Shown: positions 1 to 8,572, counted from the stretch's first letter. The stretch is DNA of 64,000 bases from Mesorhizobium sp. PAMC28654 (GCF_020616515.1 NZ_CP085135.1:1736001-1800000); one strand, 5' to 3'. Numbers and translations: made by a program. Notes: a model not told the origin generated them from the sequence alone.

Positions 1-1
1 C

Positions 2-769
<768 letters not shown>

Positions 770-803
770 GAAGTCCATAAAGCACGCCCATGAACTGACA
801 TTG

Positions 804-827
804 CTCAAGCCCGCAAGCGGGCTTGAG
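804..827. repeat. Perfect 10-bp inverted repeat after groEL
   Basis: CTCAAGCCCG and its exact complement are separated by the four bases CAAG. No T-run follows, so this is not a standard terminator. It sits between the true groEL end and a second copy of the last 18 groEL bases at 829-846. Confidence 0.7.
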
Positions 828-828
828 T

Positions 829-846
829 GGCGGCATGGATTTCTAA
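829..846 (+). repeat. Duplicated groEL 3' tail
   Basis: These 18 bases match the end of groEL at 752-769 in 17 of 18 positions, including the stop codon, so they repeat the codons for Gly-Gly-Met-Asp-Phe-stop. They are not preceded by an open coding frame and look like a short duplication that flanks the hairpin at 804-827. Confidence 0.75.
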
Positions 847-871
847 TCCAGCCAACTGGCTAGCTTACGGA

Positions 872-900
872 AGGGCGGCAGCGATGCCGCCCTTTTTGTT
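872..900 (+). terminator. Intrinsic terminator of groEL
   Basis: AGGGCGGCA, the loop GCGA and TGCCGCCCT form a 9-bp GC-rich stem followed directly by a T-rich tract. It lies about 100 bases after the groEL stop and has the layout of a Rho-independent terminator. Confidence 0.88.
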
Positions 901-1210
901 ATGTTGGTACCCACCGCGCCAACAGAGCAAATCCCGGCTTTAAGCAACCATTAAGCATCAATCGCCAAATTCGGTTTCCGCCTGCGGCAAGTGCAGCAGG
1001 CAATCGATCGCGGTTATCTTGAACAACGCAGGCCACTTATGCAGTCACGGATCAGTGGGCGGCTTGCTGTTCAGGCTTTTACCAACAAAATCAGTGTTCG
1101 CATCGAGCCCTCGCCCCGACAGGCGAAATATGTCGCGAAAGCCGATTTTTAACAAATGCGCGCTTACTAAAGGAGCAGTTCACGCCAAGGTTGCGTCGGA
1201 GTGCATCGTT
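901..1210. other. Intergenic region before the Tad-like cluster
   Basis: About 310 bases between the groEL terminator and the TadG-like gene. It must hold the promoter of that cluster, but I see no clear consensus. The frame of the next gene is open through part of it (ATG at 1130, TTG at 1019), so the gene could begin earlier than I call it. Confidence 0.4.
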
Positions 1211-3304
1211 TTGTCCATCAAGGCAGACATCGTCCGGATTTTCGGCAGGTTCGCGGGTAACCGCGACGGCAACGTGCTCATCATCTCGGCGCTGGTGATG
1301 CCGGTGCTGATCGGCATGGCCGCGCTGGTGACGGAATATGGCAGCGCCCTGGTCCAGCAGGCCCAAAACCAGCGTGTCGCCGACCTCTCGGCCTATGCGG
1401 GCGCGCTCGCCTACAACACGACGAAGTCAACGGACCAGATGACGGCGGCCGCGGTGAACGTCGCCGCTCTCAACGGTGTCCCGGCAGCAAGCGTCACGGC
1501 ATCGCTCATAGCCTCACCCAAAACCACCGGCGTCAACGCCGTCACGGTCTCGATCAGCACGCAGCAGAACCTGCTGCTGGCACGCGTGCTGCAGAGCCGC
1601 CAGCAATTGCAGATCTCGTCGAATTCGGTTGTCGAGGTCGGTGCTCAGCCACAGACCCCTGGCTGTGTTCTGGCGCTCGACGGTACTCAGACCGGCGTGA
1701 CGCTGAGCGGTGGCACCACCATCACGGCACCCAAATGCACGGTCTCGTCCAACAGCACCGTCACGGTCCCATGTGGCACCTACATCTCAGCGATCGGCGT
1801 CAACTATAATTCCGCGACCGCGCCTAGCCAGCCTTGCGGTGGCATCACTGGCCCGAACGGCACCGCTGCGGTGATCGCCAAGAAGTCGACAGCCGATCCA
1901 TTTGCCGGCAACGCCGCTGTAACCACGGCTGTCGCCCGCATCGCATCCGTCACGGCACTTTCGGCGACCACGCCACCGACGGCGCCAACCAATACGACCG
2001 GCGGCGACCTGACCTTCGGATGGGGTACAGCCACTAATAGCCAAGCGGTCGCGATCGGCTGCACGGCAACTTTTTCAAGTTCGAGTTCAACCTGGACGCT
2101 CGACTGCACCGGCAAGACCACGGTGAACATCGGCAATATAACGATTGCCGGTGGCATCAATCTCAACTTCGCCACCAACGGCGCGGCCACGACGACATAC
2201 AACATCGCCGGAGACCTGACGACAAGCGCCACCACGAACTTCGGCCCTGGCATCTACAACTTCGCCAAGACGCTCAACACAGCCGGCACCACGACTTTCG
2301 GTGCCGGCACTTACAATATCGGCAAGCTGTTGACCACCACCGGAACTACGAGTTTCGGAGCCGGCACGTTCAACCTGACCAAGGGCTTGGCCGCCGCCAG
2401 CACCACCACCTTCGGTGCCGGAACTTTCAAAATCGGGATGAGCGACAACGCCTGCAACGGCGGAGGACGCGTGAGCGTGTGCAACGGCGGTGGCGGCAAT
2501 CTGACATTTGGGGGGCCAAGTGTCTTTGAGCTGCCCGGAGGCTATAGCAATCAAGGTGGTGCGACGGTGACTTTCGGGTCGGGAACCGCCAACAGCTTCA
2601 AGATCGGGCCCGGCAGCAATGGTGACGCGATAACGCTTGCCGGTGGAGCCACGGCCATCATGGCGGATGCCACGAGCGGCAACGGCGTCTTCCAGGTCGT
2701 CGGCAACGTGAATGCTGGTGGCGGCGGCAGTTGCTTCGTCATCAGCGCGGCCGCGCAGCACGACATTTCTGGAAACTTCATGGCCTCCGGTGCGGTTCTG
2801 ATGGGCGCCGGTGTCTATACGGTTGATGGCTATTTCACCCTGGGCGCCAATGGCGGTGGCAGCGCCAACTGTGGCGGCAGTTCGATCAGTGTCAGCGGTA
2901 CAAACGTCACATTGGTACTGTCGGGAAAAACCAAGGCCACTTCAGGAAGCTGCAACGGCTATGTCTTCTGCATCGCGTCGGGCTATAGCAACATCGTGCT
3001 GACAGCACCACAAACGGGTGCGACGGCGAAACTGGCCGTGGTCGGGCCGACGTCGACGACCAATACAGGTGGCGCAACACTCACCCAGGGCGGTTCCAAC
3101 GCACAGATTTCCGGCGCGTTCTATTTCCCCTATGGCCCGATCACCCTGAGCGGAGGGGCCAGCATGGGCTCGACAACCGATACGACCAAATGCCTGCAGA
3201 TCATTGGCTCGAGCATCACCCTGTCAGGTGGCACCGCCGCGACTTCGGAATGTATCGCCGCTTCGGGGGCAACCGCCAGCAGCAAAGTGAGCCTGATCCA
3301 GTGA
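1211..3304 (+). CDS. TadG-like pilus/secretion protein with Gly/Thr-rich repeats
   Basis: A large protein (about 697 residues) with a Tad-type N terminus: a short basic stretch, then Gly-Asn-Val and one hydrophobic segment (about residues 20-41), as in TadG-like pseudopilin proteins that sit in the inner membrane and face the periplasm. The long remainder is rich in Gly, Thr, Ser and Asn. It includes four tandem 19-residue repeats (about 337-412) with the core TTFGAGTYN, which suggests a beta-solenoid-like fold. I chose TTG 1211 because GGAG lies nine bases upstream and the N terminus then has family length; ATG 1130 is the alternative. Its stop overlaps the next gene. No tad secretion genes are nearby. 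Confidence 0.72.
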   Translation: MSIKADIVRIFGRFAGNRDGNVLIISALVMPVLIGMAALVTEYGSALVQQAQNQRVADLSAYAGALAYNTTKSTDQMTAAAVNVAALNGVPAASVTASLIASPKTTGVNAVTVSISTQQNLLLARVLQSRQQLQISSNSVVEVGAQPQTPGCVLALDGTQTGVTLSGGTTITAPKCTVSSNSTVTVPCGTYISAIGVNYNSATAPSQPCGGITGPNGTAAVIAKKSTADPFAGNAAVTTAVARIASVTALSATTPPTAPTNTTGGDLTFGWGTATNSQAVAIGCTATFSSSSSTWTLDCTGKTTVNIGNITIAGGINLNFATNGAATTTYNIAGDLTTSATTNFGPGIYNFAKTLNTAGTTTFGAGTYNIGKLLTTTGTTSFGAGTFNLTKGLAAASTTTFGAGTFKIGMSDNACNGGGRVSVCNGGGGNLTFGGPSVFELPGGYSNQGGATVTFGSGTANSFKIGPGSNGDAITLAGGATAIMADATSGNGVFQVVGNVNAGGGGSCFVISAAAQHDISGNFMASGAVLMGAGVYTVDGYFTLGANGGGSANCGGSSISVSGTNVTLVLSGKTKATSGSCNGYVFCIASGYSNIVLTAPQTGATAKLAVVGPTSTTNTGGATLTQGGSNAQISGAFYFPYGPITLSGGASMGSTTDTTKCLQIIGSSITLSGGTAATSECIAASGATASSKVSLIQ
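2219..2446 (+). repeat. Four in-frame 57-bp repeats in the TadG-like gene
   Basis: Four consecutive units of exactly 19 codons (boundaries 2219, 2276, 2333, 2390) encode a shared pattern of small polar residues, then Phe-Gly-Ala/Pro-Gly, an aromatic residue, Asn and hydrophobics. The DNA has diverged more than the protein pattern, which points to old duplications kept by selection on the fold. Confidence 0.85.
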
Positions 3305-3912
3305 AGACGAGATTTGCCTTCGACCTCCGCCTGACAGGCGCTTTGCGGCGTTCCTCCTTCGCGCGCTTCCTGTGGCATGAGACAACCGGCGTTTCGGCTG
3401 TCGAGTTTGCGCTGGTCAGCCCGATATTGCTGCTCATTCTCGCAGGAACAGTCGATATCGGTGGTTCGCTGAAAGCAAAATTCGAATTGAGCACGGCGGT
3501 TTCCGCCGGCTCCAACTATGCCTTGCTCAACGGCGCCAACGTCAGTTCCGCCGGCGGCAGTGCGCTGGCCAACAACATCGTCGCCGTGACCGCAAGCGGG
3601 CTCAGCGGCAATGGCGGCAACGTCCAGGTCGTCATCAACAACGGCGCATCGACGTCCCTCAACGCCAGCACTTCCGTCACGACCCAAAGCGGAACAGCCT
3701 CAAATGCCGACCTGTGCTATTGTCCGACCAGTTCAGGAGGCGCCCTGACTTGGGGATCCTCGGTGACCTGCGGCAGCATCTGCAGCGGGGGCGGAATGGC
3801 CGGAAAGTTCGTGACGATCTCCGCAAGCAAGCCCTACTCACCGTTGTTCGGCGGCCTTGACGTCGTCCAGGGAGGCAACATTACCGTCCAGTCGGTCATA
3901 CAACCACAATGA
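3301..3912 (+). CDS. TadE-like pseudopilin family protein
   Basis: A 203-residue protein with a basic N terminus followed by the TadE signature: SAVEFALVSPILLLILAG, a Glu at about residue 35 starting a single membrane helix (33-55), as in pseudopilins processed by a prepilin peptidase. The rest is periplasmic and holds several Cys residues near the middle. I start it at GTG 3301, which overlaps the stop of the preceding gene (GTGA), because everything upstream in frame is antisense-like low-quality sequence. Its own stop overlaps the next gene by ATGA, so the three genes form one translationally coupled unit. The partner machinery is not in the window. Confidence 0.82.
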   Translation: MKTRFAFDLRLTGALRRSSFARFLWHETTGVSAVEFALVSPILLLILAGTVDIGGSLKAKFELSTAVSAGSNYALLNGANVSSAGGSALANNIVAVTASGLSGNGGNVQVVINNGASTSLNASTSVTTQSGTASNADLCYCPTSSGGALTWGSSVTCGSICSGGGMAGKFVTISASKPYSPLFGGLDVVQGGNITVQSVIQPQ

Positions 3913-4349
3913 GGCGGCTCAAGTCGTTCTTGCTGGACATATCGGGTGCCAACGCCGTCGAGTTCGCGTTGCTTTCGGTGCCGCTTCTACTGGTGCTGAC
4001 GGGCACCATCGAGTTCGGCCGGATGTACTGGGCGCAGCACGTACTCGAACAGACCGCCACGGCGGGTGCGCGCTGCGTCGGCGTTCTCCTGCCCGGGTGC
4101 ACCCAGAACGGCGTCTACAATGCCGCAAACACGGTGGCCTATATCAGTGGCATCGCCGCAACCGACGGCATCGCGCTGGCCAGCACGAACATCACCGTCA
4201 ACAACAACACCAGTTGCTCGGGCCTCTCCGGCTTTTCAACCGTCCAGATATCCTACACATTCTCGACCGCGCTGCCGAACTTCCTCACGTCCCTGGCGAA
4301 CGGCCCCAATCTCAGCGCGCAGGCCTGCTTTCCCAACCAAGGCGCGTAG
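3909..4349 (+). CDS. TadE family protein
   Basis: A 146-residue protein with the classic TadE pattern: basic start, GANAVEFALLSVPLLLVLTG with the conserved Glu at residue 18, then FGRMYWAQHVLEQTATAGAR, matching the TadE domain seen beside Flp pilus operons. One membrane helix is followed by a short periplasmic domain with four Cys residues that could form two disulphides. It overlaps the preceding gene by four bases. With the other two genes it is likely to make a minor-pilin-like set. A convergent TetR gene ends 36 bases after it. Confidence 0.88.
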   Translation: MRRLKSFLLDISGANAVEFALLSVPLLLVLTGTIEFGRMYWAQHVLEQTATAGARCVGVLLPGCTQNGVYNAANTVAYISGIAATDGIALASTNITVNNNTSCSGLSGFSTVQISYTFSTALPNFLTSLANGPNLSAQACFPNQGA

Positions 4350-4385
4350 ACCTGCCTTCCCGCATGCTGGTGCAGCCGGATAGCC

Positions 4386-5021
4386 CTACCTATCCGCCAA
4401 AGTAAGCTTTGCATCTGTCGCATCGACGCCCCGCGTCAGCCGTCCCGTGCCCAGCACAGCGCTTTCAATCAATGCAGCGACTTCGTCCGCAACCGCCAGT
4501 ATCGGCGCTCGGTCGCGCGTGGCGCGCGCGATGACCATCAGCCCCTCAAGCGATGACTCGACAAGCACCGCCAGCGCGAGCGCGCGTCGCTCGGGCACCC
4601 CTGCCTTGACGAAAGACGCCTGCAGAAGGCCGATCCATTCCTGAAACGCTGATCGGCAAAGATCGGCCAATTCCGGCACATCCGCCGGCGCATCAAGGAC
4701 CACGGGAGCGATCGGACAGCCAAGCGTGAACTCGTTCTCCTCCAGCATGCGTCCAATGGCCTGATAGATATGGTGCACAGCGACCGCCGGATCAGCCTCG
4801 GCGGCGAGCGCCTCGCCTAGCCTTTGGGTCACCTTTTCAACGCTGTCGCGCGTTACCTCGACGACGAGCTGATCCTTTCCACCCGGGAAGTGAAAATACA
4901 GCGACCCTCTCGGCGCGCCGCTGGCGCTCAAGATGTCGTTGAGCGACGTGCCGTGATAGCCGCGCCGCCTCAGCAGCAGCGCCGTGGTCTCGAGCATTCG
5001 GGTGCGAGTGTCCTTTGCCAT
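4386..5021 (-). CDS. TetR/AcrR family transcriptional regulator
   Basis: A 211-residue repressor with an N-terminal TetR helix-turn-helix (about residues 5-50; GYHGTSLNDILSASGAPRGS then LYFHFPGGKDQL). The C-terminal domain resembles the LmrA/YxaF group (LGCPIAPVVLDA). GAGG lies just before ATG 5021. It is divergent from an alcohol dehydrogenase at 5120, with two direct copies of a 13-bp sequence between them. The simplest reading is that it represses its own gene and the dehydrogenase/SnoaL operon until a ligand, probably a small organic or electrophilic compound, binds. The ligand cannot be read from the sequence. Confidence 0.92.
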   Translation of the reverse strand: MAKDTRTRMLETTALLLRRRGYHGTSLNDILSASGAPRGSLYFHFPGGKDQLVVEVTRDSVEKVTQRLGEALAAEADPAVAVHHIYQAIGRMLEENEFTLGCPIAPVVLDAPADVPELADLCRSAFQEWIGLLQASFVKAGVPERRALALAVLVESSLEGLMVIARATRDRAPILAVADEVAALIESAVLGTGRLTRGVDATDAKLTLADR

Positions 5022-5054
5022 GTCAACCTCTGTCAGGAGCTTCCATTATAGGCA

Positions 5055-5105
5055 TTGCACCGAATATGACAATCGGTCTACATAATATGCAGATCGGTCT
5101 ACATA
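5055..5105. promoter_or_regulatory. Candidate TetR operators and promoter
   Basis: ATCGGTCTACATA occurs at 5072-5084 and again at 5093-5105, so the copies are 21 bp apart, or two helical turns. The second copy is part of a near-perfect dyad (TGCAGA-TCGG-TCTACA). TTGCAC at about 5055 and TACATA inside the first copy could be the -35 and -10 of the dehydrogenase gene, so a bound repressor would cover the promoter. Confidence 0.6.
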
Positions 5106-5119
5106 TTGGAGATACCAAC

Positions 5120-6145
5120 ATGCTGAGATATCGCCTTGAAGGATCGGGCGGGATTGAACACCTGGTGATGCGCGAAGAAGAGCAGCCTGCCCCGAAACCA
5201 GACGAGATCGTCGTACGCATCCGCGCCACCTCCCTCAACCGTCGGGATACGATGATCGTCAATGGCACCTATCCGCTCACGCCGCGCAAAGGCGTGGTTC
5301 CGTTGAGCGACGGCTCCGGCGAAATTGTCGCCATCGGCGATGCCGTCGCCCGCTTTGCCATCGGCGACCGCGTGACAGGCAGCTATTTCGCACGCTGGAT
5401 CGAAGGCCAGATCAACGCCCAACTCATCGATCAGCTGGGCTGCACGCTGGATGGCATGCTGAGCGAATACGCGGTTCTCGACGAGCAATGGGCGGCAAAA
5501 CTGCCCGATCACCTCAGCTGGCATGAAGCCGCGACGCTCAGCTGTGCCGGGGTGACCGCCTGGAACGCCCTCACGGGCGCCAAGCCACTGAGACCCGGAC
5601 AATGGGTGCTGGTAATCGGCACCGGCGGCGTGTCGCTCTTTGCGCTCCAGTTCGCCAAGATGCTGGGCTGCCGGGTTGTCGCTGTCACCTCGCGCGCCGA
5701 AAAGGAAGAGAGATTGCGGGCGCTTGGCGCCGACCATGTCGTCATCAGCTCGGAGACGCCCAAGTGGGGCGCCCTGGTGCGCGAATTGACAGGCGGCATC
5801 GATCTGGTCGTCGAGACCGGCGGGCCCGCAAGTTTCGAACAGTCACTGACTGCAAGCACGCTTTACGGCCACATCGTGCTGCTCACTCTGCAAGACTCGA
5901 AAGGCGGATCGATCCAACTGCCGGCAGCGCTCTATCAGCGCAGCCTCGCCACCATTAGCCGCCTCTTCGTCGGTAACAGGACCAATCTCGAAGCCATGCT
6001 GCGCGCCGTCGGCACGCATCGGCTGTCGCCCGTCGTCGACAAAGTCTTCCCTTTCACCGAGGCCCGCGAAGCCTATCGCTATTTCGAACAGAGCGATCTG
6101 TTCGGCAAGGTGATCATCGACGGCGCCGTCCCCACCGAACAGTGA
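5120..6145 (+). CDS. Zinc-independent NAD(P)-dependent alcohol dehydrogenase / quinone oxidoreductase-like
   Basis: A 341-residue medium-chain dehydrogenase/reductase. The N-terminal GroES-like half carries LSDGSGEIVAIGD; the nucleotide-binding half carries a Rossmann motif (VLVIGTGGVSLFALQFAK). The Cys ligands of zinc alcohol dehydrogenases are missing, which places it with the zinc-free oxidoreductases that reduce carbonyls or quinones with NAD(P)H. I start at ATG 5120, with TTGGAG eight bases upstream, rather than at ATG 5015, which would read through the operators. It is followed 17 bases later by a SnoaL-like gene, probably as one operon under the divergent TetR. The substrate is unknown. 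Confidence 0.9.
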   Translation: MLRYRLEGSGGIEHLVMREEEQPAPKPDEIVVRIRATSLNRRDTMIVNGTYPLTPRKGVVPLSDGSGEIVAIGDAVARFAIGDRVTGSYFARWIEGQINAQLIDQLGCTLDGMLSEYAVLDEQWAAKLPDHLSWHEAATLSCAGVTAWNALTGAKPLRPGQWVLVIGTGGVSLFALQFAKMLGCRVVAVTSRAEKEERLRALGADHVVISSETPKWGALVRELTGGIDLVVETGGPASFEQSLTASTLYGHIVLLTLQDSKGGSIQLPAALYQRSLATISRLFVGNRTNLEAMLRAVGTHRLSPVVDKVFPFTEAREAYRYFEQSDLFGKVIIDGAVPTEQ

Positions 6146-6162
6146 AATGAGGAGATAGCATC

Positions 6163-6531
6163 ATGAACATTCTTGCAGGCGACCAATCCAGCCAGACGGC
6201 CGAGATCATGCGTCGGTTCAATGACGTATTCCAGTTGCACGATCCGTCAGCGCTGCCCGGCCTGATCGCCGAGGACTGTGTGATTGAAAACACGACGCCA
6301 GCGCCAGACGGCGCCCGCCATGTCGGCCGACAGGCCTACGTTGGGCTTTGGTCGGCGATCGCCACCCAGCCCGACACGCGCTTCGACCTTGAAGAGACAT
6401 TTATCGCCGGTGAACGGGCGACGGTCCGCTGGCGCTACTTCATGGCCGACGGCAATTCCGTGCGCGGCGTCAATCTCATGCGCGTCGAGCACGGGCTCAT
6501 CGTCGAGGCGATGGGATACGTGAAAGGATAA
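6163..6531 (+). CDS. SnoaL/NTF2-like small protein
   Basis: A 122-residue protein of the NTF2-like cone-shaped fold: an N-terminal helix (MRRFNDVFQLHDPSAL), a strand with the typical CVIENTTPAPDG, and a C-terminal sheet with ERATVRWRYF. Family members are small isomerases, cyclases or ligand-binding proteins that act on small organic molecules. GAGGAGATAG precedes the ATG. It sits 17 bases after the alcohol dehydrogenase and is likely co-transcribed, so it may act on the same substrate. No catalytic residue can be assigned with certainty. Confidence 0.85.
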   Translation: MNILAGDQSSQTAEIMRRFNDVFQLHDPSALPGLIAEDCVIENTTPAPDGARHVGRQAYVGLWSAIATQPDTRFDLEETFIAGERATVRWRYFMADGNSVRGVNLMRVEHGLIVEAMGYVKG

Positions 6532-6543
6532 CTTCCGACGATC

Positions 6544-7155
6544 TCACCGATCCGTCAGCGCCAGCTTGGCGCCAAGCATGACGAAGGCGCCGGCGAAGGT
6601 GCGACGCATCCAGGTCATCACCATCGGCCTCGACACGACATGGCTGCGGATTGAAGCAGCGAAGATGCCGTAGCCGACGAAAACGACGAAGGTCAAAAGC
6701 ATGAAAACGCTGCTGAGCTCCAGCATCTTCGACAGCGCGTGCGGCTCCGTGGTGCTGACGAATTGCGGCAGGAAGGCGAAGAAGAAGATCGACAGCTTCG
6801 GATTGAGAATGTTGATCAGGATGCCGGAGGTGATCACCTTGCCGGCCGAGCGCGGAGCGACGTCCTGGTCGACGCTCAGGCCGCCCTTCTCTTTCAGCGT
6901 GTTCCAGGCCATGTAGAGCAGATAGGCAACACCCAGATATTTCAGCGTCTCGAAGGCCACCGCGCTGGTGTGCAGCAATGCCGCAAGACCGGTGATAGCG
7001 GCTGCCATATGCGGGATGATGCCGAGCGTACAGCCGAAGGCGGCGATGATGCTGGCGCGGGCGCCGCGCGAAAGGCCGGCGCTCAGCGTGTAGAGGACGC
7101 CGGTGCCGGGCGAAGCCACGACGATCAGCGACGTCAACAGAAATTCAATGCTCAC
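6544..7155 (-). CDS. LysE/RhtB family amino-acid exporter
   Basis: A 203-residue integral membrane protein with about six hydrophobic helices. It has the LysE-family N terminus (SIEFLLTSLIVVASPGTGVL) and the following GLSRGARASIIAAFGCTLG. Members export amino acids or related metabolites driven by the proton gradient. I start at GTG 7155 because GGAGG lies six bases upstream; the longer frame to 7188 adds unlikely residues. It converges on the SnoaL-like gene with 12 bases between stops. It may be single-gene. The exported substrate is not predictable. Confidence 0.92.
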   Translation of the reverse strand: MSIEFLLTSLIVVASPGTGVLYTLSAGLSRGARASIIAAFGCTLGIIPHMAAAITGLAALLHTSAVAFETLKYLGVAYLLYMAWNTLKEKGGLSVDQDVAPRSAGKVITSGILINILNPKLSIFFFAFLPQFVSTTEPHALSKMLELSSVFMLLTFVVFVGYGIFAASIRSHVVSRPMVMTWMRRTFAGAFVMLGAKLALTDR

Positions 7156-7246
7156 GACGGTCCTCCGAAGCTTTGGCCCTGCCCGCACGGAGCGTAGCTA
7201 GCGAAGGAGGCGCGCACAAGCGGCACAAACCGTCAACGAAGCAGTA

Positions 7247-7585
7247 TCACAGAGTTGGCAGCCGGTGGGCGTGACGTGCCATCAGGCAATCGTCGTCGCC
7301 GGGCATGCAGGCGCGGCAGACATCGGGACGGACTTCGTAGATGCCGCAAGCTGTCACTTTGCCAACCTCGCCCGTCAGTGCGGAACAGCGCACGCCGTCA
7401 CAACGCATCCCGGATTCATTGGCCGCCACATATTTCGCGGGGATCAGATCAAGCTGCGCATCATCCTCGGTGGAGAAGCGCGGCCATTCCGATGAATAGG
7501 AACAGCATGCGCCACAGGTCTGGCAGTCAAAGACGGCCACGACCGGCAACCGCGACGATGGCGCGGTGGGATCGCCATGCGGCAA
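7247..7585 (-). CDS. YkgJ-family cysteine cluster protein
   Basis: A 112-residue protein with the YkgJ (CxxCxxCC) signature: Cys 21, 24, 27 and 28 in FDCQTCGACCSYSSEWPRF, then further Cys in MRCDGVRCSAL, ACGIYEVRP and CRACMPGDDDC. Such clusters are thought to bind zinc or an Fe-S centre; the biochemical role is not established. I begin at TTG 7585, which gives a full-length protein; a GTG about 15 codons later is another option. It is last in a tight reverse-strand row with three small unknown genes (gaps of 5, 1 and -1 bases), which suggests a shared transcript. Confidence 0.85.
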   Translation of the reverse strand: MPHGDPTAPSSRLPVVAVFDCQTCGACCSYSSEWPRFSTEDDAQLDLIPAKYVAANESGMRCDGVRCSALTGEVGKVTACGIYEVRPDVCRACMPGDDDCLMARHAHRLPTL

Positions 7586-7590
7586 GGAGG

Positions 7591-7782
7591 TTATCTCTTC
7601 TTCCTTGTCTTGCTCTTCGGAGACTCAGCCGACGAAAGGAACAGGTCGGTCGCGCCTTCCGTGGAGCCATCCGCCGGCTTCGGCGTCACAGCCGGCTTCT
7701 TCACGTCAGCGGCTGCCTTGGCAGGCTTCGTGGCCGCAGCCGAGGCTGCCGGCTGATCTTTGGCGGAAAACTTGATGGCCAT
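7591..7782 (-). CDS. Small Ala/Lys/Pro-rich unknown protein
   Basis: A 63-residue, strongly basic, low-complexity protein made mostly of Ala, Lys, Pro and Ser, ending in KSKTRKKR. It has no membrane segment or signal peptide. The composition resembles histone-H1-like tails that bind nucleic acid, but that is inference from composition only. It lies one base after the stop of the gene before it and five bases ahead of the YkgJ gene, so tight spacing is the main reason to believe it is translated. Confidence 0.6.
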   Translation of the reverse strand: MAIKFSAKDQPAASAAATKPAKAAADVKKPAVTPKPADGSTEGATDLFLSSAESPKSKTRKKR

Positions 7783-7783
7783 G

Positions 7784-8191
7784 TCAATCCTCGTCAGCGA
7801 AACGCGATGATGGTGCGCGTGGATTGCGAAGGCGGCCGATCAGCGCCGACACCGCGGTGATATTCATTTCCTCGGGCGACCAGTTCTTGACCGCCTCGAT
7901 GTGATGGGGAGCCAATTCGCGATGCGTGCTGCCACTATAGGCGGCGTCCTGGTGGGTAGTGCGCTCGTGGGTCTTGGCATCCTCGCGAACATATTCGATC
8001 AGATAATTCGGGCATTCGGCGCGACCGCGCACGCCCATCCGTACCTGGGCGTCACCATGTGCCCGCTTGCAGCGCTCAAGTTTTTCGAGCACCCGCCGGA
8101 CATATTCGATCGGCTTGTCGAGACCGTCGATAACGTCGGCGATGGTCGAGTCGGCGGCGATCGCCTTTTGGGGCACGCGCTTGGTGGCCAT
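7784..8191 (-). CDS. Conserved-looking unknown protein
   Basis: A 135-residue soluble protein with no domain I recognise. The N-terminal half is mixed charged and helical (IADVIDGLDKPIEYVRRVLE), and the C terminus contains HHIEAVKNWSPEEMNITAVS. Its ATG overlaps the stop of the upstream gene by one base (TGATG), which indicates translational coupling. Base composition and codon use fit the neighbours. It belongs to the four-gene reverse-strand row ending with the YkgJ protein; no function is proposed. Confidence 0.75.
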   Translation of the reverse strand: MATKRVPQKAIAADSTIADVIDGLDKPIEYVRRVLEKLERCKRAHGDAQVRMGVRGRAECPNYLIEYVREDAKTHERTTHQDAAYSGSTHRELAPHHIEAVKNWSPEEMNITAVSALIGRLRNPRAPSSRFADED

Positions 8192-8418
8192 CAGCGTTTA
8201 CCCACTCGTTTCGGCGAAGCCGCGAGCGCGACGGCCGCTGCCATCTCTTCGGCTTCCTTTTCAAGACGCAATTCGCGCAGCCTTGCGGTCTTCGCCTCCC
8301 GAGCCTCACTGACGGCATCCCGTTCGGAAATGATGCGGCCGAGAGACATGGACTGAGTCTGGGTCTTGCTGAAGAGCGATTCGGCGCGATCGCCGGATAC
8401 CTTCAAAGGTGCGGTCAA
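8191..8418 (-). CDS. Small charged unknown protein
   Basis: A 75-residue protein dominated by a charged predicted helix (SLGRIISERDAVSEAREAKT, then Arg/Glu-rich), with a basic end PKRVGKR. I start it at TTG 8418, which has GGGAGA about seven bases upstream; an in-frame start at 8541 would read through the 20-bp repeats and looks non-coding. It is the first gene of the row that ends with YkgJ. A coiled-coil or DNA/RNA-binding role is possible but not supported by a motif. Confidence 0.6.
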   Translation of the reverse strand: MTAPLKVSGDRAESLFSKTQTQSMSLGRIISERDAVSEAREAKTARLRELRLEKEAEEMAAAVALAASPKRVGKR

Positions 8419-8516
8419 AATCTTTCTCCCGTTCGGAGCCTGACGCCGAAAAATGGCAAGGCCGGTATTTCGGCCAGGACCATGCACAAAGCAATACGGC
8501 ATCCCGGTTCTAATTG

Positions 8517-8572
8517 CTGGCCAATTCAGATTCCTGGCCAATTTTCAGATTTTCTGGCCAATTTTCAGATTT
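8517..8572. repeat. Three direct repeats with core CTGGCCAATTTTCAGATTT
   Basis: Three adjacent 17-20-bp units begin at 8517, 8534 and 8554, each starting with CTGGCCAATT and ending in CAGATT; CTGG starts a fourth at 8573. Each holds the palindrome TGGCCA. They lie about 100 bases upstream of the 8418 start, in the right place for a multi-site regulator, and are more AT-rich than their surroundings. Confidence 0.75.
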
